Assembly (NCBI RefSeq): GCF_001832905.1
Contig: NZ_MKIR01000024.1
Coordinates: forward strand, 124,001 to 188,000
Direction: 5' to 3'
From: Floricoccus tropicus
Lineage (GTDB): Bacteria > Bacillota > Bacilli > Lactobacillales > Streptococcaceae
DNA length: 64,000 bases
Shown: positions 51,853 to 61,645 of the stretch, piece by piece
Layout of the letters: each line of letters starts with the position of its first letter
Position numbering within the stretch: position 1 is the first letter of the stretch
The notes under the pieces: generated by a model
Databases searched by the model: none
The model's input: the letters and a program-made list of their open reading frames with translations, nothing else
What the model was told of the DNA's origin: nothing
Position numbers and translations under genes: made by a program

Positions 51853-52266
51853 ATGCCTACTATTAACCAATTGGTTCGCAAACCGCGTAAATCAAAAGTA
51901 GAAAAATCAGACTCACCAGCATTGAACATCGGGTACAATAGCCGTAAAAAAGTTCAAACTAAGCTTTCATCACCACAAAAACGTGGAGTAGCAACTCGTG
52001 TTGGTACTATGACACCTAAGAAACCAAACTCTGCACTTCGTAAATACGCTCGTGTACGTTTATCAAACCTTATTGAAGTAACTGCCTACATTCCAGGTAT
52101 CGGACACAACCTTCAAGAACATAGTGTTGTACTTATTCGTGGTGGACGTGTAAAAGACCTTCCAGGGGTACGTTACCATATCGTTCGTGGAGCACTTGAT
52201 ACTGCAGGTGTTACAGATCGTAGACAAAGCCGTTCTAAATACGGAACTAAAAAACCTAAAGCTTAA
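51853..52266 (+). CDS. rpsL: 30S ribosomal protein S12
   Basis: 137 residues. [43 protein letters not shown] and the D88-region motif [18 protein letters not shown] are invariant S12 features. The lysines that mutate to streptomycin resistance are wild type ([16 protein letters not shown]). GGAG lies a little far upstream of the ATG. Confidence 0.98.
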   Translation: MPTINQLVRKPRKSKVEKSDSPALNIGYNSRKKVQTKLSSPQKRGVATRVGTMTPKKPNSALRKYARVRLSNLIEVTAYIPGIGHNLQEHSVVLIRGGRVKDLPGVRYHIVRGALDTAGVTDRRQSRSKYGTKKPKA

Positions 52267-52411
52267 TTTAGCAAATTGTATTGAGTATTGTTCCAGAATT
52301 TACTGGCAACAAAAAACAGTAAAAATTACATAAATTTTGAATAAGATACATTAACCGTAAGTAGATTACAGGTTTAAAAGATTAATAAAAATAAGAAGGA
52401 GATAACTCGAA

Positions 52412-52882
52412 ATGAGTCGTAAAGGACAAGCTCCAAAACGTGAAGTTTTGCCAGATCCGTTATATAATTCTAAAGTCGTTACACGTCTTATCAACCGCCT
52501 TATGTTAGATGGTAAACGTGGTACTGCAGCTAGCATCGTTTATGGTGCGTTTGAACAAATTAAAGAAACAACAGGAAATGAACCATTAGAAGTTTTCGAA
52601 GCTGCTATGGAAAACATTATGCCTATTCTTGAAGTTCGCGCTCGTCGTGTTGGTGGATCAAACTACCAAGTACCAGTTGAAGTACGTCCAGAACGTCGTA
52701 CTACACTTGGACTTCGTTGGTTAGTAACAATTGCTCGTAAACGTGGTGAACACACTATGCAAGATCGTCTTGCTAAAGAAATCATGGATGCAGCTAACAA
52801 TACTGGTGGATCTGTTAAAAAACGTGAAGATACTCACAAAATGGCAGAAGCTAACCGTGCATTTGCACACTTCCGCTGGTAA
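52412..52882 (+). CDS. rpsG: 30S ribosomal protein S7
   Basis: 156 residues, standard length. [26 protein letters not shown] and [20 protein letters not shown] are diagnostic. It nucleates assembly of the 30S head. AGAAGGAG precedes the ATG. The 145-base gap after rpsL shows no terminator. Confidence 0.98.
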   Translation: MSRKGQAPKREVLPDPLYNSKVVTRLINRLMLDGKRGTAASIVYGAFEQIKETTGNEPLEVFEAAMENIMPILEVRARRVGGSNYQVPVEVRPERRTTLGLRWLVTIARKRGEHTMQDRLAKEIMDAANNTGGSVKKREDTHKMAEANRAFAHFRW

Positions 52883-52885
52883 GAT

Positions 52886-52906
52886 TTTCGAATATTATAT
52901 TCGAAA
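52886..52906 (+). repeat. 9-bp hairpin just after rpsG
   Basis: TTTCGAATA pairs exactly with TATTCGAAA around three bases, four bases after the stop codon. No T run; it may stabilise the rpsG 3' end. Confidence 0.5.
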
Positions 52907-53023
52907 GCCTTCATTGGCAAAAAACTTTGCAGTCTATTCTTTATAAGAACTGACGCCGAGACAAAGTTATTACCGTCTAGATAACTAGACAAAAAATATT
53001 TATAGATAAACATACAAGACATG

Positions 53024-53057
53024 ACTGGGTGGGCTACTGCCCTTCCAGTTTTGTTTT
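53024..53057 (+). terminator. Terminator between rpsG and fusA
   Basis: ACTGG/CCAGT with inner GGGC/GCCC around TACT, then TTTTGTTTT. It may be partial, because fusA is usually cotranscribed. Confidence 0.65.
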
Positions 53058-53110
53058 GGTATTAAATGTGTTAGAATAAATTTATTAAATTAATTAAGGA
53101 GAACAACCTA

Positions 53111-55237
53111 ATGGCACGCGAATTTTCGTTAGAAAACACTCGTAATATCGGTATCATGGCTCACGTCGATGCTGGTAAAACAACAACAACAGAACGTGTA
53201 CTTTACTATACTGGTAAAATTCACAAAATCGGTGAAACTCACGAAGGTGCATCACAAATGGACTGGATGGAGCAAGAACAAGAACGTGGTATCACAATCA
53301 CTTCAGCTGCAACAACTGCAGAATGGAAAGGTAACCGCGTAAACATCATCGATACACCAGGACACGTAGACTTCACAATTGAAGTACAACGTTCACTTCG
53401 CGTACTTGATGGAGCTGTAACAGTACTTGATGCACAATCAGGTGTAGAACCTCAAACAGAAACAGTTTGGCGTCAAGCAACTGAATATAAAGTACCTCGT
53501 ATCGTATTTGCTAACAAAATGGATAAAATCGGTGCTGATTTCTACTACTCTCTATCAACTTTACATGATCGTTTGAATGCTAATGCTCATCCAATCCAAA
53601 TTCCAATTGGAGCGGAAGATGATTTCATCGGTATTATCGACCTTGTAACTATGACATCTGAAATCTATACTAACGATCTTGGTACTGATATTAAAGAAAC
53701 TGTTGTAGGTTCAGATGAATTTAAAGAAGAATTAAAATCATTAAACTTCGATCCTGAAGAATATGAAGCTCTTGCTAATGAATGGCGTGAAAAATTAGTT
53801 GAAGCTGTTGCTGAAACTGATGAAGAGCTTATGATGAAATACCTAGAAGGTGAAGAAATCACTGAAGCTGAACTTAAAGACGGTATTCGTAACGCTACTA
53901 TCAAAGTAGAATTTTACCCAATGCTTGCTGGTTCTGCCTTCAAAAACAAAGGTGTTCAAATGATGCTTGATGCAGTTATTGATTACCTACCTTCACCACT
54001 AGATATCCCTGCAATCAAAGGTATCAACCCAGATACTGACGAAGAAGAAACTCGTCCAGCTTCTGATGAAGAACCATTTGCAGCTCTTGCATTTAAGATT
54101 ATGACTGACCCATTCGTTGGACGTCTTACTTTCTTCCGTGTATACTCAGGTATCCTTGAATCAGGTTCATATACTTTGAATACTTCTAAAGGTAAACGTG
54201 AACGTATCGGACGTATCCTACAAATGCACGCTAACACTCGTAAAGAAATCGATGTTGTTTACTCAGGTGATATCGCAGCTGCCGTAGGTCTTAAAGATAC
54301 TACAACTGGTGATACATTAGCAGATGAAAAACATAAAGTAATTCTTGAGTCAATCGAAATTCCAGAACCAGTTATCCAACTTTCTGTTGAACCTAAATCT
54401 AAAGCAGACCAAGATAAAATGGGTGTTGCCCTTCAAAAACTTGCTGAAGAAGATCCAACTTTCCGCGTTGAAACAAACGTTGAAACTGGTGAAACAGTTA
54501 TCTCTGGTATGGGTGAACTTCACCTTGACGTTCTTGTTGACCGTATGAGACGTGAATTTAAAGTTGAAGCTAACGTTGGTGCTCCTCAAGTATCATATCG
54601 TGAAACTTTCCGTGCTCCTACTCAAGCAGAAGGTAAATTCGTACGTCAATCAGGTGGTAAAGGACAATACGGACACGTATGGATTGAATTCACTCCAAAC
54701 GAAGAAGGTAAAGGATTTGAGTTCGAAAACGCTATTGTCGGTGGTGTGGTTCCTCGTGAATACATCCCAGCAGTTGAAAAAGGACTTGAAGAATCTATGC
54801 AAAACGGTGTTCTTGCTGGATACCCAATCGTAGACGTTAAAGCTAAACTTTATGATGGTTCATACCATGATGTCGATTCAAATGAAACAGCATTCCGTGT
54901 TGCAGCTTCATACGCGCTTAAAGCAGCAGCTAAGAAAGCTAACCCAACAATTCTTGAACCAATGATGAAAGTTACAATCACAGTTCCTGAAGATAACTTG
55001 GGAGATATCATGGGACACGTTACTGCTCGTCGTGGACGTGTTGATGGCATGGAAGCACATGGTAACAGCCAAATCGTTAATGCATTTGTTCCACTTGCTG
55101 AAATGTTTGGATATGCAACAACTCTACGTTCTGCAACTCAAGGACGTGGTACATTCATGATGGTATTTGACCACTATGAAGATGTTCCAAAATCTGTACA
55201 AGAAGAAATCATTAAGAAAAATGGTGGGAACGCTTAA
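53111..55237 (+). CDS. fusA: Elongation factor G
   Basis: 708 residues. G1 [16 protein letters not shown]3 DTPGHVDF and G4 NKMDK are in the first 150 residues; [16 protein letters not shown] in domain V is typical. The GTPase drives ribosomal translocation. AAGGAG precedes the ATG. The terminator upstream and a TGTTAGAAT element near 53069 suggest that fusA also has its own promoter. Confidence 0.98.
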   Translation: MAREFSLENTRNIGIMAHVDAGKTTTTERVLYYTGKIHKIGETHEGASQMDWMEQEQERGITITSAATTAEWKGNRVNIIDTPGHVDFTIEVQRSLRVLDGAVTVLDAQSGVEPQTETVWRQATEYKVPRIVFANKMDKIGADFYYSLSTLHDRLNANAHPIQIPIGAEDDFIGIIDLVTMTSEIYTNDLGTDIKETVVGSDEFKEELKSLNFDPEEYEALANEWREKLVEAVAETDEELMMKYLEGEEITEAELKDGIRNATIKVEFYPMLAGSAFKNKGVQMMLDAVIDYLPSPLDIPAIKGINPDTDEEETRPASDEEPFAALAFKIMTDPFVGRLTFFRVYSGILESGSYTLNTSKGKRERIGRILQMHANTRKEIDVVYSGDIAAAVGLKDTTTGDTLADEKHKVILESIEIPEPVIQLSVEPKSKADQDKMGVALQKLAEEDPTFRVETNVETGETVISGMGELHLDVLVDRMRREFKVEANVGAPQVSYRETFRAPTQAEGKFVRQSGGKGQYGHVWIEFTPNEEGKGFEFENAIVGGVVPREYIPAVEKGLEESMQNGVLAGYPIVDVKAKLYDGSYHDVDSNETAFRVAASYALKAAAKKANPTILEPMMKVTITVPEDNLGDIMGHVTARRGRVDGMEAHGNSQIVNAFVPLAEMFGYATTLRSATQGRGTFMMVFDHYEDVPKSVQEEIIKKNGGNA

Positions 55238-55265
55238 TATATTTAATCGTTCTGAATAACATAAT

Positions 55266-55304
55266 AAAAACACGAATATTCCATTGAATATTCGTGTTTT
55301 TTTG
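55266..55304 (+). terminator. Terminator after fusA
   Basis: A perfect stem of about 16 bp (55266-55281 with 55286-55301) with a CATT loop and T run. Confidence 0.88.
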
Positions 55305-55344
55305 TGTAAAATAGAGATAATATAAATTCAGGAAGGATATATTT

Positions 55345-56160
55345 ATGAAAAGAAGCGAACGATTGGTAGATTTTACAAACTATCTTTTAAATAATCCCAA
55401 TCAATTAACATCACTAACTTTTTTTAGTAATCGTTACAATGCTGCTAAATCTTCAATCTCAGAAGATTTACTAATTATTAAAAAGATTTTTGAAGAAAGT
55501 GAAGTTGGTATTATCACAACTTATGCTGGGGTAAGTGGGGGTGTTGTTTTTACACCAGGTATCAGTAATGATTTTAGTCTAGTACTTGCAAAAGAACTAC
55601 TAGATGAATTACTAAAGGATAACCGTATCTTACCTGGGGGATACATCTACCTTTCTGACCTTTTAGGTGATCCGAGAGTTCTTAAGAATATTGGAAAAAT
55701 TATTGCTCACGAGTTTAGAGATTCAAATATTGATGCAATAATGACAATTGCCACTAAAGGTGTGCCTATTGCTCAATCAGTTGCAGAAATTTTAGGAGTA
55801 CCTTTTGTTATTGCAAGACGTGATCCTAAAATCACTGAAGGGGCAACAGTCAGTGTCAACTATATGTCAGGATCAAGTGCTCGCGTAGAAAAAATGACTC
55901 TTTCTAAGCGTAGTCTTAAATCAGGAAGTAATGTTCTTCTTGTTGACGACTTCATGAAAGGTGGAGGAACTTTTGACGGAATGCGTAGTCTCGTTTCTGA
56001 GTTTGACTGTCAACTTGCAGGTATTGCAGTTCTTGCTGAAGGGGTCTTCAATGGAGACCGCCAAGTTGAGGATTATAAGTCAATTTTAAAAGTAGAAAAA
56101 TTAGATATTCAATCAGGTGAAATTCAAGTTAGCCTAGGAAATATTTATAATAAAAAATAG
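55345..56160 (+). CDS. purR: Purine operon regulator PurR
   Basis: 271 residues. An N-terminal winged HTH (MKRSERLVDFTNYLLNNPNQL) is followed by a phosphoribosyltransferase-like domain with the PRPP motif VLLVDDFMKGGGT near residue 198. In lactococci PurR activates pur genes when PRPP rises; in bacilli it represses. The effect here is inferred. AGGAAGG precedes the ATG. Confidence 0.92.
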   Translation: MKRSERLVDFTNYLLNNPNQLTSLTFFSNRYNAAKSSISEDLLIIKKIFEESEVGIITTYAGVSGGVVFTPGISNDFSLVLAKELLDELLKDNRILPGGYIYLSDLLGDPRVLKNIGKIIAHEFRDSNIDAIMTIATKGVPIAQSVAEILGVPFVIARRDPKITEGATVSVNYMSGSSARVEKMTLSKRSLKSGSNVLLVDDFMKGGGTFDGMRSLVSEFDCQLAGIAVLAEGVFNGDRQVEDYKSILKVEKLDIQSGEIQVSLGNIYNKK

Positions 56161-56165
56161 AAATC

Positions 56166-56200
56166 AACTGACATTATTAACAAGTGATGTCAGTTTTTTT
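56166..56200 (+). terminator. Terminator after purR
   Basis: AACTGACAT/ATGTCAGTT 9-bp stem and T7 run. Confidence 0.85.
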
Positions 56201-56303
56201 ATAGAACCAAATATCTATATAAAACTTATCCACATGTTAATAATATGAAATACTATATTTTAAAAATCTTGTAAGCTAACTCCAAAATGTTATAATAATC
56301 CAT

Positions 56304-56957
56304 ATGAAAAATAAATTATATTATCGATTTACAGCTAGCGTCCTTTTGCTGGTTCTTATGTTTTTAGGTTACACAATAAAATTTTATCCAGATACAGTTA
56401 AACCTTTCGATAGTGCTATTCAAAATTGGGCATTTTCATTACGCAGTGATTCAATGACAAGTTTTCTTAAATTCTTTACTGGGATCATCAATCCAATTTC
56501 AATTATTATTATAATGATTGTCTTAATATTATTGTTTATCTGGCGTAAATGGTATAGCGAAGCAGTTTTTCTAGCTGGTAATTTTATTTTAGTATCAGGA
56601 ATTTTAAATCCGATTTTAAAATATGTATATAATCGAAGTAGACCAGATGGAGTGCATTTAGTGCATGAAACAACACTTTCGTTTCCGAGTGGGCACGCGG
56701 CAACTTCAATGGTAGTATTTCTATCTTTGTTTTTTATCTTCTCTGCTAGATTAAAAACAAGAAGTTTAAAAACAATACTTGCAATAATTTTAGGACTAAT
56801 GATATTAATCGTTGGCTTCTCACGAATTTATCTGGGAGTACATTATCCTACAGATATTATCGGTGGGTATTTGTTGGCAAGTGGATGTGTGCTCTATGCC
56901 TATCCCTATTATGACGCTTGGCGCTTCCAACTACGATTTAAGGGAGAACAAAAATGA
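56304..56957 (+). CDS. PAP2-family membrane phosphatase
   Basis: 217 residues, about six helices. The three PAP2 motifs are KYVYNRSRPDG (lys-arg type C1), PSGHAATS (C2) and SRIYLGVHYPTDIIGG (C3). It probably acts on undecaprenyl pyrophosphate or phosphatidylglycerophosphate. Overlaps the next gene by four bases (ATGA), so translation is coupled. Confidence 0.88.
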   Translation: MKNKLYYRFTASVLLLVLMFLGYTIKFYPDTVKPFDSAIQNWAFSLRSDSMTSFLKFFTGIINPISIIIIMIVLILLFIWRKWYSEAVFLAGNFILVSGILNPILKYVYNRSRPDGVHLVHETTLSFPSGHAATSMVVFLSLFFIFSARLKTRSLKTILAIILGLMILIVGFSRIYLGVHYPTDIIGGYLLASGCVLYAYPYYDAWRFQLRFKGEQK

Positions 56958-57877
56958 CCCAAAAGTCTTATACTACTTGGAATGAATACTTGCGCGCTAA
57001 TTTTGGTCAAAAGATATTTAAAGTACCGATTGATGCAGGATTCGACTGTCCTAACCGAGATGGTACTGTTGCTTCAGGAGGCTGTACATTCTGTTCGGTA
57101 TCTGGTTCGGGAGACATGATCGTGGCGCCAGAACAACCTATACCCGTACAATTTGAGAAAGAAGTTGAATTTCTCCATAAAAAGTGGAAGGGTGTAAAAA
57201 AGTATATCGTATACTTCCAAAATTTTACTAACACTCATGCGCCAGTAGAGGTGTTACGTGAGCGTTTTGAACAGGCTGTCAGTATGCCAGATGTGGTAGG
57301 AATAAACATTGGTACACGTCCTGATTGTTTGCCACCAGAAACAATTGACTACCTTGCGGAGCTAAATGAGCGAATGACCGTTTGGGTTGAACTGGGCCTT
57401 CAAACTACCTATCAAGAGACTAGCGACCTTATAAACCGTGCTCATGACTATCAAACCTATCTAGATGCTGTAAAAAATTTACGTGCTAGAGGTATCCTTG
57501 TATGTACCCATTTGATAAATGGTTTACCAGGTGAAACGAAGGAAATGATGATTGAGAATGTAAGGCGGACAGTTGAGGATAGTGATATACAGGGAATTAA
57601 GTTACATTTGCTTCATCTGATGAGAAACACCCGAATGCAAAGAGACTATCATGAAGGACGTTTACAGCTTTTATCACAGGAAGAATATGTGGATATTATA
57701 TGTGATCAGCTAGAAATTATTCCAAAAGATATAGTTATCCACAGATTAACAGGAGATGCACCAAGGGATTCGTTAATCGGACCAATGTGGAGCTTGAAAA
57801 AATGGGAAGTATTAAATGCAATTGATTCTGAGATGGAGCGTCGAGGAAGTGTGCAAGGATGCAAAATTAGGAGGTAG
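56954..57877 (+). CDS. ytqA: Radical SAM protein, TIGR01212/YtqA type (tRNA wobble-uridine modification)
   Basis: 307 residues. Iron-sulfur cysteines lie in GFDCPNRDGTVASGGCTFCSVSG near residue 28. GLQTTYQETSDLINRAHD near 150 and LHLLHLMRNTRM near 215 are typical of the YtqA/YhcC group. In Bacillus, YtqA (MnmL) and YtqB (MnmM) act on the side chain at U34 of certain tRNAs; the adjacent gene is the YtqB homologue. The first step is assigned on recent literature recalled from memory. Confidence 0.85.
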   Translation: MTQKSYTTWNEYLRANFGQKIFKVPIDAGFDCPNRDGTVASGGCTFCSVSGSGDMIVAPEQPIPVQFEKEVEFLHKKWKGVKKYIVYFQNFTNTHAPVEVLRERFEQAVSMPDVVGINIGTRPDCLPPETIDYLAELNERMTVWVELGLQTTYQETSDLINRAHDYQTYLDAVKNLRARGILVCTHLINGLPGETKEMMIENVRRTVEDSDIQGIKLHLLHLMRNTRMQRDYHEGRLQLLSQEEYVDIICDQLEIIPKDIVIHRLTGDAPRDSLIGPMWSLKKWEVLNAIDSEMERRGSVQGCKIRR

Positions 57878-57884
57878 TAATTTT

Positions 57885-58427
57885 ATGTTAAGCCCGCTAA
57901 ATATGGCGCATTATTGGCTTAAGGAGATAATCGAGCCTGATGATATAGTTATTGATGCTACTATGGGAAATGGTTTTGATACGATCTTCTTAGCTCAGTT
58001 AACTAAAAAAGTTTATTCTTTTGATGTTCAGGAGGCTGCAATAGTTTCTACACAAGAAAAACTTGTGGAAAATAAATTAGAAGCTCAACTTATCCTTGAT
58101 GGACATGAAAATGTGGATAAGTATGTGGATAAAAATGTTAAAGCAGCGATATTTAATCTTGGTTATCTACCTAAAAGTGATAAATCAATAATTACTAAGG
58201 CCCCTACAACCCTTGCAGCACTGAGAAAGATTCTTGCAATGATGAAAAAGGGCTCACGCTTAGCAATTATGGTATACTATGGACATGTTGGTGGAAGCGA
58301 AGAAAAGACATCTGTGGAAAACTTTGTGGAAAACTTAGAACAAAAAGAATATCAAGTTATGAAATATGGGGCTATGAACCAAAAGAATACTCCCCCTTTT
58401 CTAATAATGATTGAAAAACTAAAATAA
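57885..58427 (+). CDS. mnmM: Class I SAM methyltransferase, tRNA mnm5s2U34 methyltransferase MnmM (YtqB)
   Basis: 180 residues from the ATG at 57885, with TAGGAGG upstream; an ATG at 57816 lies inside the radical SAM gene. DATMGNGFDTIFLA near residue 22 is the SAM motif of this family, and FNLGYLPKSDK near 90 replaces the NPPY motif. It methylates nm5s2U34 to mnm5s2U34 in tRNA. Gap to ytqA is seven bases. Confidence 0.85.
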   Translation: MLSPLNMAHYWLKEIIEPDDIVIDATMGNGFDTIFLAQLTKKVYSFDVQEAAIVSTQEKLVENKLEAQLILDGHENVDKYVDKNVKAAIFNLGYLPKSDKSIITKAPTTLAALRKILAMMKKGSRLAIMVYYGHVGGSEEKTSVENFVENLEQKEYQVMKYGAMNQKNTPPFLIMIEKLK

Positions 58428-58438
58428 AGAGGTGTAAA

Positions 58439-58855
58439 ATGAACAAAGAAAAATTCGAAGAAAAAGCAAGTCAACAAGCATTACCTGTAATGATTGAATT
58501 TAAGGACCAAGTTTTTCCCTTACTTTTTGAAAAACAAACTCCATATGCATGCTTAAATTTTTCAAAAGAAGCAATTGAATTAAATGACATTAATCCAATT
58601 ACAAACAAAAAAGGACAAGCATTTGGTGGATGGACTTATCCAGATATTAAAAGAATTGAATTTTTGTCAGTTCCTAAAAGCTTTGGAGTAGTAATTGGTA
58701 ATCAAGGAGTACCTAATAATTTAGGACTAAAAATTATCTTTAAAAACGGAAATGTTTACGGTGTTGAGTGTGAAGATATGAATGTAGCACCTTTACTTAT
58801 CGACTTTTTGCCAGAACATGGAATCGAAGTCGCAGATAGATTATTAGATAAATAA
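58439..58855 (+). CDS. Unknown soluble protein in the ytqA-mnmM operon
   Basis: 138 residues; no family recognised. Alternating hydrophobic strands (IKRIEFLS, FGVVIGNQG, LGLKIIFKNGNVYGVEC) suggest a beta-rich, PH-like fold followed by a helix. AGAGGTG precedes the ATG 11 bases after mnmM, so it is cotranscribed. No signal peptide or helix for the membrane. Confidence 0.65.
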   Translation: MNKEKFEEKASQQALPVMIEFKDQVFPLLFEKQTPYACLNFSKEAIELNDINPITNKKGQAFGGWTYPDIKRIEFLSVPKSFGVVIGNQGVPNNLGLKIIFKNGNVYGVECEDMNVAPLLIDFLPEHGIEVADRLLDK

Positions 58856-58889
58856 AAAAATGACTTATCAAATTGATAAGTCATTTTTT
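58855..58889. terminator. Bidirectional terminator between convergent genes
   Basis: A perfect 16-bp stem (58855-58870 with 58874-58889), three-base loop, with A and T runs at the ends. Confidence 0.88.
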
Positions 58890-58896
58890 AAACCAA

Positions 58897-59289
58897 TTAT
58901 TTTTGATTTTTTAACAAATCACGAATTTCAGTAAGAAGGATAGTTTGCTCATCAAGTTCTTCTGCCTGTTCTTCTTCAACATTTTTAGGACCCATAATTT
59001 TGTTAACGGCCTTAACAATTATGAAAATTACAAACGCTGTAATCAAGAAAGTAACGACACTATTAACAAATGCACCAATCCCAAATTTAGCACCACCTAT
59101 TTTGAGTACAAAATCTTTGAATGGTAGGTCCCCAGAAGAGAAGATTCCTAATATAGGTGTTAAGATATTTTCAGTCAATGAATTTACAATTGCTGTAAAT
59201 GCTCCACCAATAATAACCCCAACTGCCAAATCAAGAACATTACCTTGCATGATGAATTCTTTAAATTCCTGCGCCATCTTTTTAAACAT
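58897..59289 (-). CDS. mscL: Large-conductance mechanosensitive channel
   Basis: 130 residues. FKEFIMQGNVLDLAVGVIIGGAFTAIVNSL is the conserved pore helix M1; M2 is near residues 70-93, and an acidic C-terminal helix follows. It opens under hypo-osmotic stress. Together with the BusA/OpuA transporter the window carries both sides of osmotic adaptation. Confidence 0.96.
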   Translation of the reverse strand: MFKKMAQEFKEFIMQGNVLDLAVGVIIGGAFTAIVNSLTENILTPILGIFSSGDLPFKDFVLKIGGAKFGIGAFVNSVVTFLITAFVIFIIVKAVNKIMGPKNVEEEQAEELDEQTILLTEIRDLLKNQK

Positions 59290-59578
59290 AAAAAATTTCC
59301 TCCAAATTATTCCAATAATATACTAATATTATCATATTTCATCTTGCAAAAAAAGCAAAAAGATATTTAATATAATTATAGGCCTGTTATTTAATAAATA
59401 ATATTGAATAGAATTTCTTATATAAAGGAATTAACTGTAACAAGAAGTTATAAATCAATTGAGACCTTTATTTAATAGGATATAAGAAAAAAGTAAAAAA
59501 ATTGTAATTAATAAGGTCTTTAATAGTAATACTGTTTAGTGTATAATAGTAAAGATTTATTGTATAAGGATGGAGAAA

Positions 59579-60685
59579 ATGAAAAATACGTTGTCAAAGA
59601 CACTACTATTATTAATAGTAGGTGGAGCTGCTTTAGCTGTTTGTTTCTTTGGATATAAGGCCAAATCAGACTCAGTTAGAAAGCAAAAAATTGAATATGC
59701 TCAGCAAACTGCAAAGAAGGAAAGTGCTAATATAAAAGCAATAAAAACTAGAGTTGAAAAATTCTATGTTAATTCTTCACACGATACATTGTTAAATAAT
59801 GTATCAAAAGAAAATGTAAAAAAAGAATATGATAAGCTAAGCTCTATAAAGATTTCAGCTCAAGATTTTGGTGTGCCTGAAAAATATTTAACATCAGATG
59901 TTAAAGAACTAGGTAATGAGAAGGATGATGTCCTTAAACTTATTAATGATGTTCAAGATAAATTGAATATACAATCGAAAATAAGTGATTTATTTGAAGG
60001 CGGAATTAAAGATTGGCAAAAAGAACCAACATCTGACGTTTCTGCAAAATTAGCAATAAAAGACGGTGTAAAGAAAGAGACAGTTAATAAGCTTAAAGAG
60101 CCTATAAATACTAAAGGTGGTACATGGAATAAAATAGCTAGTCAATATTTAAACATTGCAAATGTACAAGTTGATCAATTAACTGATATAGAAACTTTGA
60201 TTTCTAAGATGATCAAGGATGGGAAAATTACCAAAGATGCCACAACAGATAATTATGCTCTCCTTACGTCTAAAATTGATAATATAAAAAATGATAAACT
60301 AAAGAGCAAATATATGGATCAAGCAACTAATATCAACAGTCAAATGACCTCTAATGTTGAAGCAACTCCTGTTGAATCAGATGATAGTGAAACACCAGTT
60401 GAAAGTCCAAGTGAGGAACAAGAAACAGCAGAATCAACTGTAGCTGTAGAAACACCGCCAGTGGCTCAAGAACCTACTGTAACCCCTCAGCAACAAAATA
60501 ATAATACAGTGCCACAAGGTCAACAAGTTGAGACACCAAGTCAAGAAGTTCCGACTGGAAATAGTACTCAATCAAATACAAACCAAGATACTACAACAGT
60601 ACCGAATGATAATAATCAAACACCACAAACAAATCCTCAAGTTCCAAATCAAGGAAATACACCAAGTGGAAGCGGCTCTAATTGA
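59579..60685 (+). CDS. Membrane-anchored surface protein with MapZ-like extracellular domain
   Basis: 368 residues from the ATG at 59579, nine bases after AAGGA; an ATG at 59570 overlaps that ribosome site. A single helix at about 5-25 leaves the rest outside. Residues 35-260 are helical and resemble the first extracellular domain of MapZ (KISDLFEGGIKDWQ, then TNAKGG-like turn, then a long terminal helix). From about 262 a Pro/Gln/Asn/Thr-rich tail runs to the end, typical of wall-spanning regions. The MapZ cytoplasmic part is missing. No LPXTG motif. The LCP gene follows 27 bases later, so a wall or capsule role is likely. Confidence 0.5.
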   Translation: MKNTLSKTLLLLIVGGAALAVCFFGYKAKSDSVRKQKIEYAQQTAKKESANIKAIKTRVEKFYVNSSHDTLLNNVSKENVKKEYDKLSSIKISAQDFGVPEKYLTSDVKELGNEKDDVLKLINDVQDKLNIQSKISDLFEGGIKDWQKEPTSDVSAKLAIKDGVKKETVNKLKEPINTKGGTWNKIASQYLNIANVQVDQLTDIETLISKMIKDGKITKDATTDNYALLTSKIDNIKNDKLKSKYMDQATNINSQMTSNVEATPVESDDSETPVESPSEEQETAESTVAVETPPVAQEPTVTPQQQNNNTVPQGQQVETPSQEVPTGNSTQSNTNQDTTTVPNDNNQTPQTNPQVPNQGNTPSGSGSN

Positions 60686-60712
60686 TAAAGTTGAAAGGTA
60701 AGTTGAAATATA

Positions 60713-61627
60713 ATGTCAAAAACTAAAAAAATTATTATTACACTTTTATCTATAGTTGGTGTGATTCTTGTATTTGTAGCGGCCATCTCAGTGAAGATGT
60801 ATACTGATGTAGAGAAGTCAGTGGACAAGACATTTGCTAAAGTGGAGAGAAAAGACACACGCGATGTAAACTTGAAAAAGAAACAACCATTTTCTATGTT
60901 ATTAATGGGTATTGATACGGGTGAGCTAGGGCGCATAGAACAAGGACGCTCTGACTCTATGATGGTTGGTACAGTTAATCCAAACCAAAAACAAACAACT
61001 ATTGTAAGTATTCCTCGGGATACATACACTGAGATTGTTGGTAGAGGAACCATGGATAAGATAAACCATGCTTATGCTTTTGGTGGTGTATCTATGTCTA
61101 TGGATACGGTGCAAAAATTGTTAGATATTCCAATAGATCATTATATTTCAATTAACATGAAAGGTTTAGAAGAACTTGTTGATGCAGTTGGGGGTGTTGA
61201 AGTAAACAATACCCTACAATTTAATTATGACGGAAATAATTTCCCAGAGGGTACATTAGAGTTAGATGGTAAGCGTGCTCTTGCATATACTCGAATGAGA
61301 TATGATGATCCAAATGGTGATTACGGTCGTCAAGAAAGACAACGTAAAGTTATAACAGCAATTGGAAAAAAACTTGCATCAGTATCAACTGCTTCAAAAT
61401 ATCAAACAATTTTGAAGTCTATGGAAGATAATGTTAGAACCGATTTAACTTTTGATCAAATAAAGACGATAGTATTAGATTATTCTCCGGCTTTTGACAA
61501 TGTAGTTGATGAACAAATGAAGGGTGAAGGAGTTATGCGAGATGGTGTGTCTTATCAAGATATTCCAACTGCAGAATTAGACCGAATTCAAACAATTTTA
61601 AAAAAGCAATTAGAAATTGATAAATAG
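60713..61627 (+). CDS. LytR-CpsA-Psr family protein (wall polymer ligase)
   Basis: 304 residues with an N-terminal helix at about 7-28. PFSMLLMGIDTGELGRIEQGRSDSMMVGTVN and IVSIPRDTYTE near residues 60-105 are the LCP motif with the Arg and Asp residues that bind polyprenyl phosphate. ALAYTRMRYDDPNGDYGRQERQRKV near 195 is the second. It attaches polysaccharide to peptidoglycan. First of the capsule regulatory genes. Confidence 0.9.
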   Translation: MSKTKKIIITLLSIVGVILVFVAAISVKMYTDVEKSVDKTFAKVERKDTRDVNLKKKQPFSMLLMGIDTGELGRIEQGRSDSMMVGTVNPNQKQTTIVSIPRDTYTEIVGRGTMDKINHAYAFGGVSMSMDTVQKLLDIPIDHYISINMKGLEELVDAVGGVEVNNTLQFNYDGNNFPEGTLELDGKRALAYTRMRYDDPNGDYGRQERQRKVITAIGKKLASVSTASKYQTILKSMEDNVRTDLTFDQIKTIVLDYSPAFDNVVDEQMKGEGVMRDGVSYQDIPTAELDRIQTILKKQLEIDK

Positions 61628-61645
61628 GAAAAGGAAGAGTGTGAA

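Noticed and set aside
59290-59578. Small RNA in the 289-base gap between mscL and the MapZ-like gene
   Set aside because: Only AT-rich sequence and a TATAAT near 59542 are visible; no hairpin-plus-T run or conserved structure.
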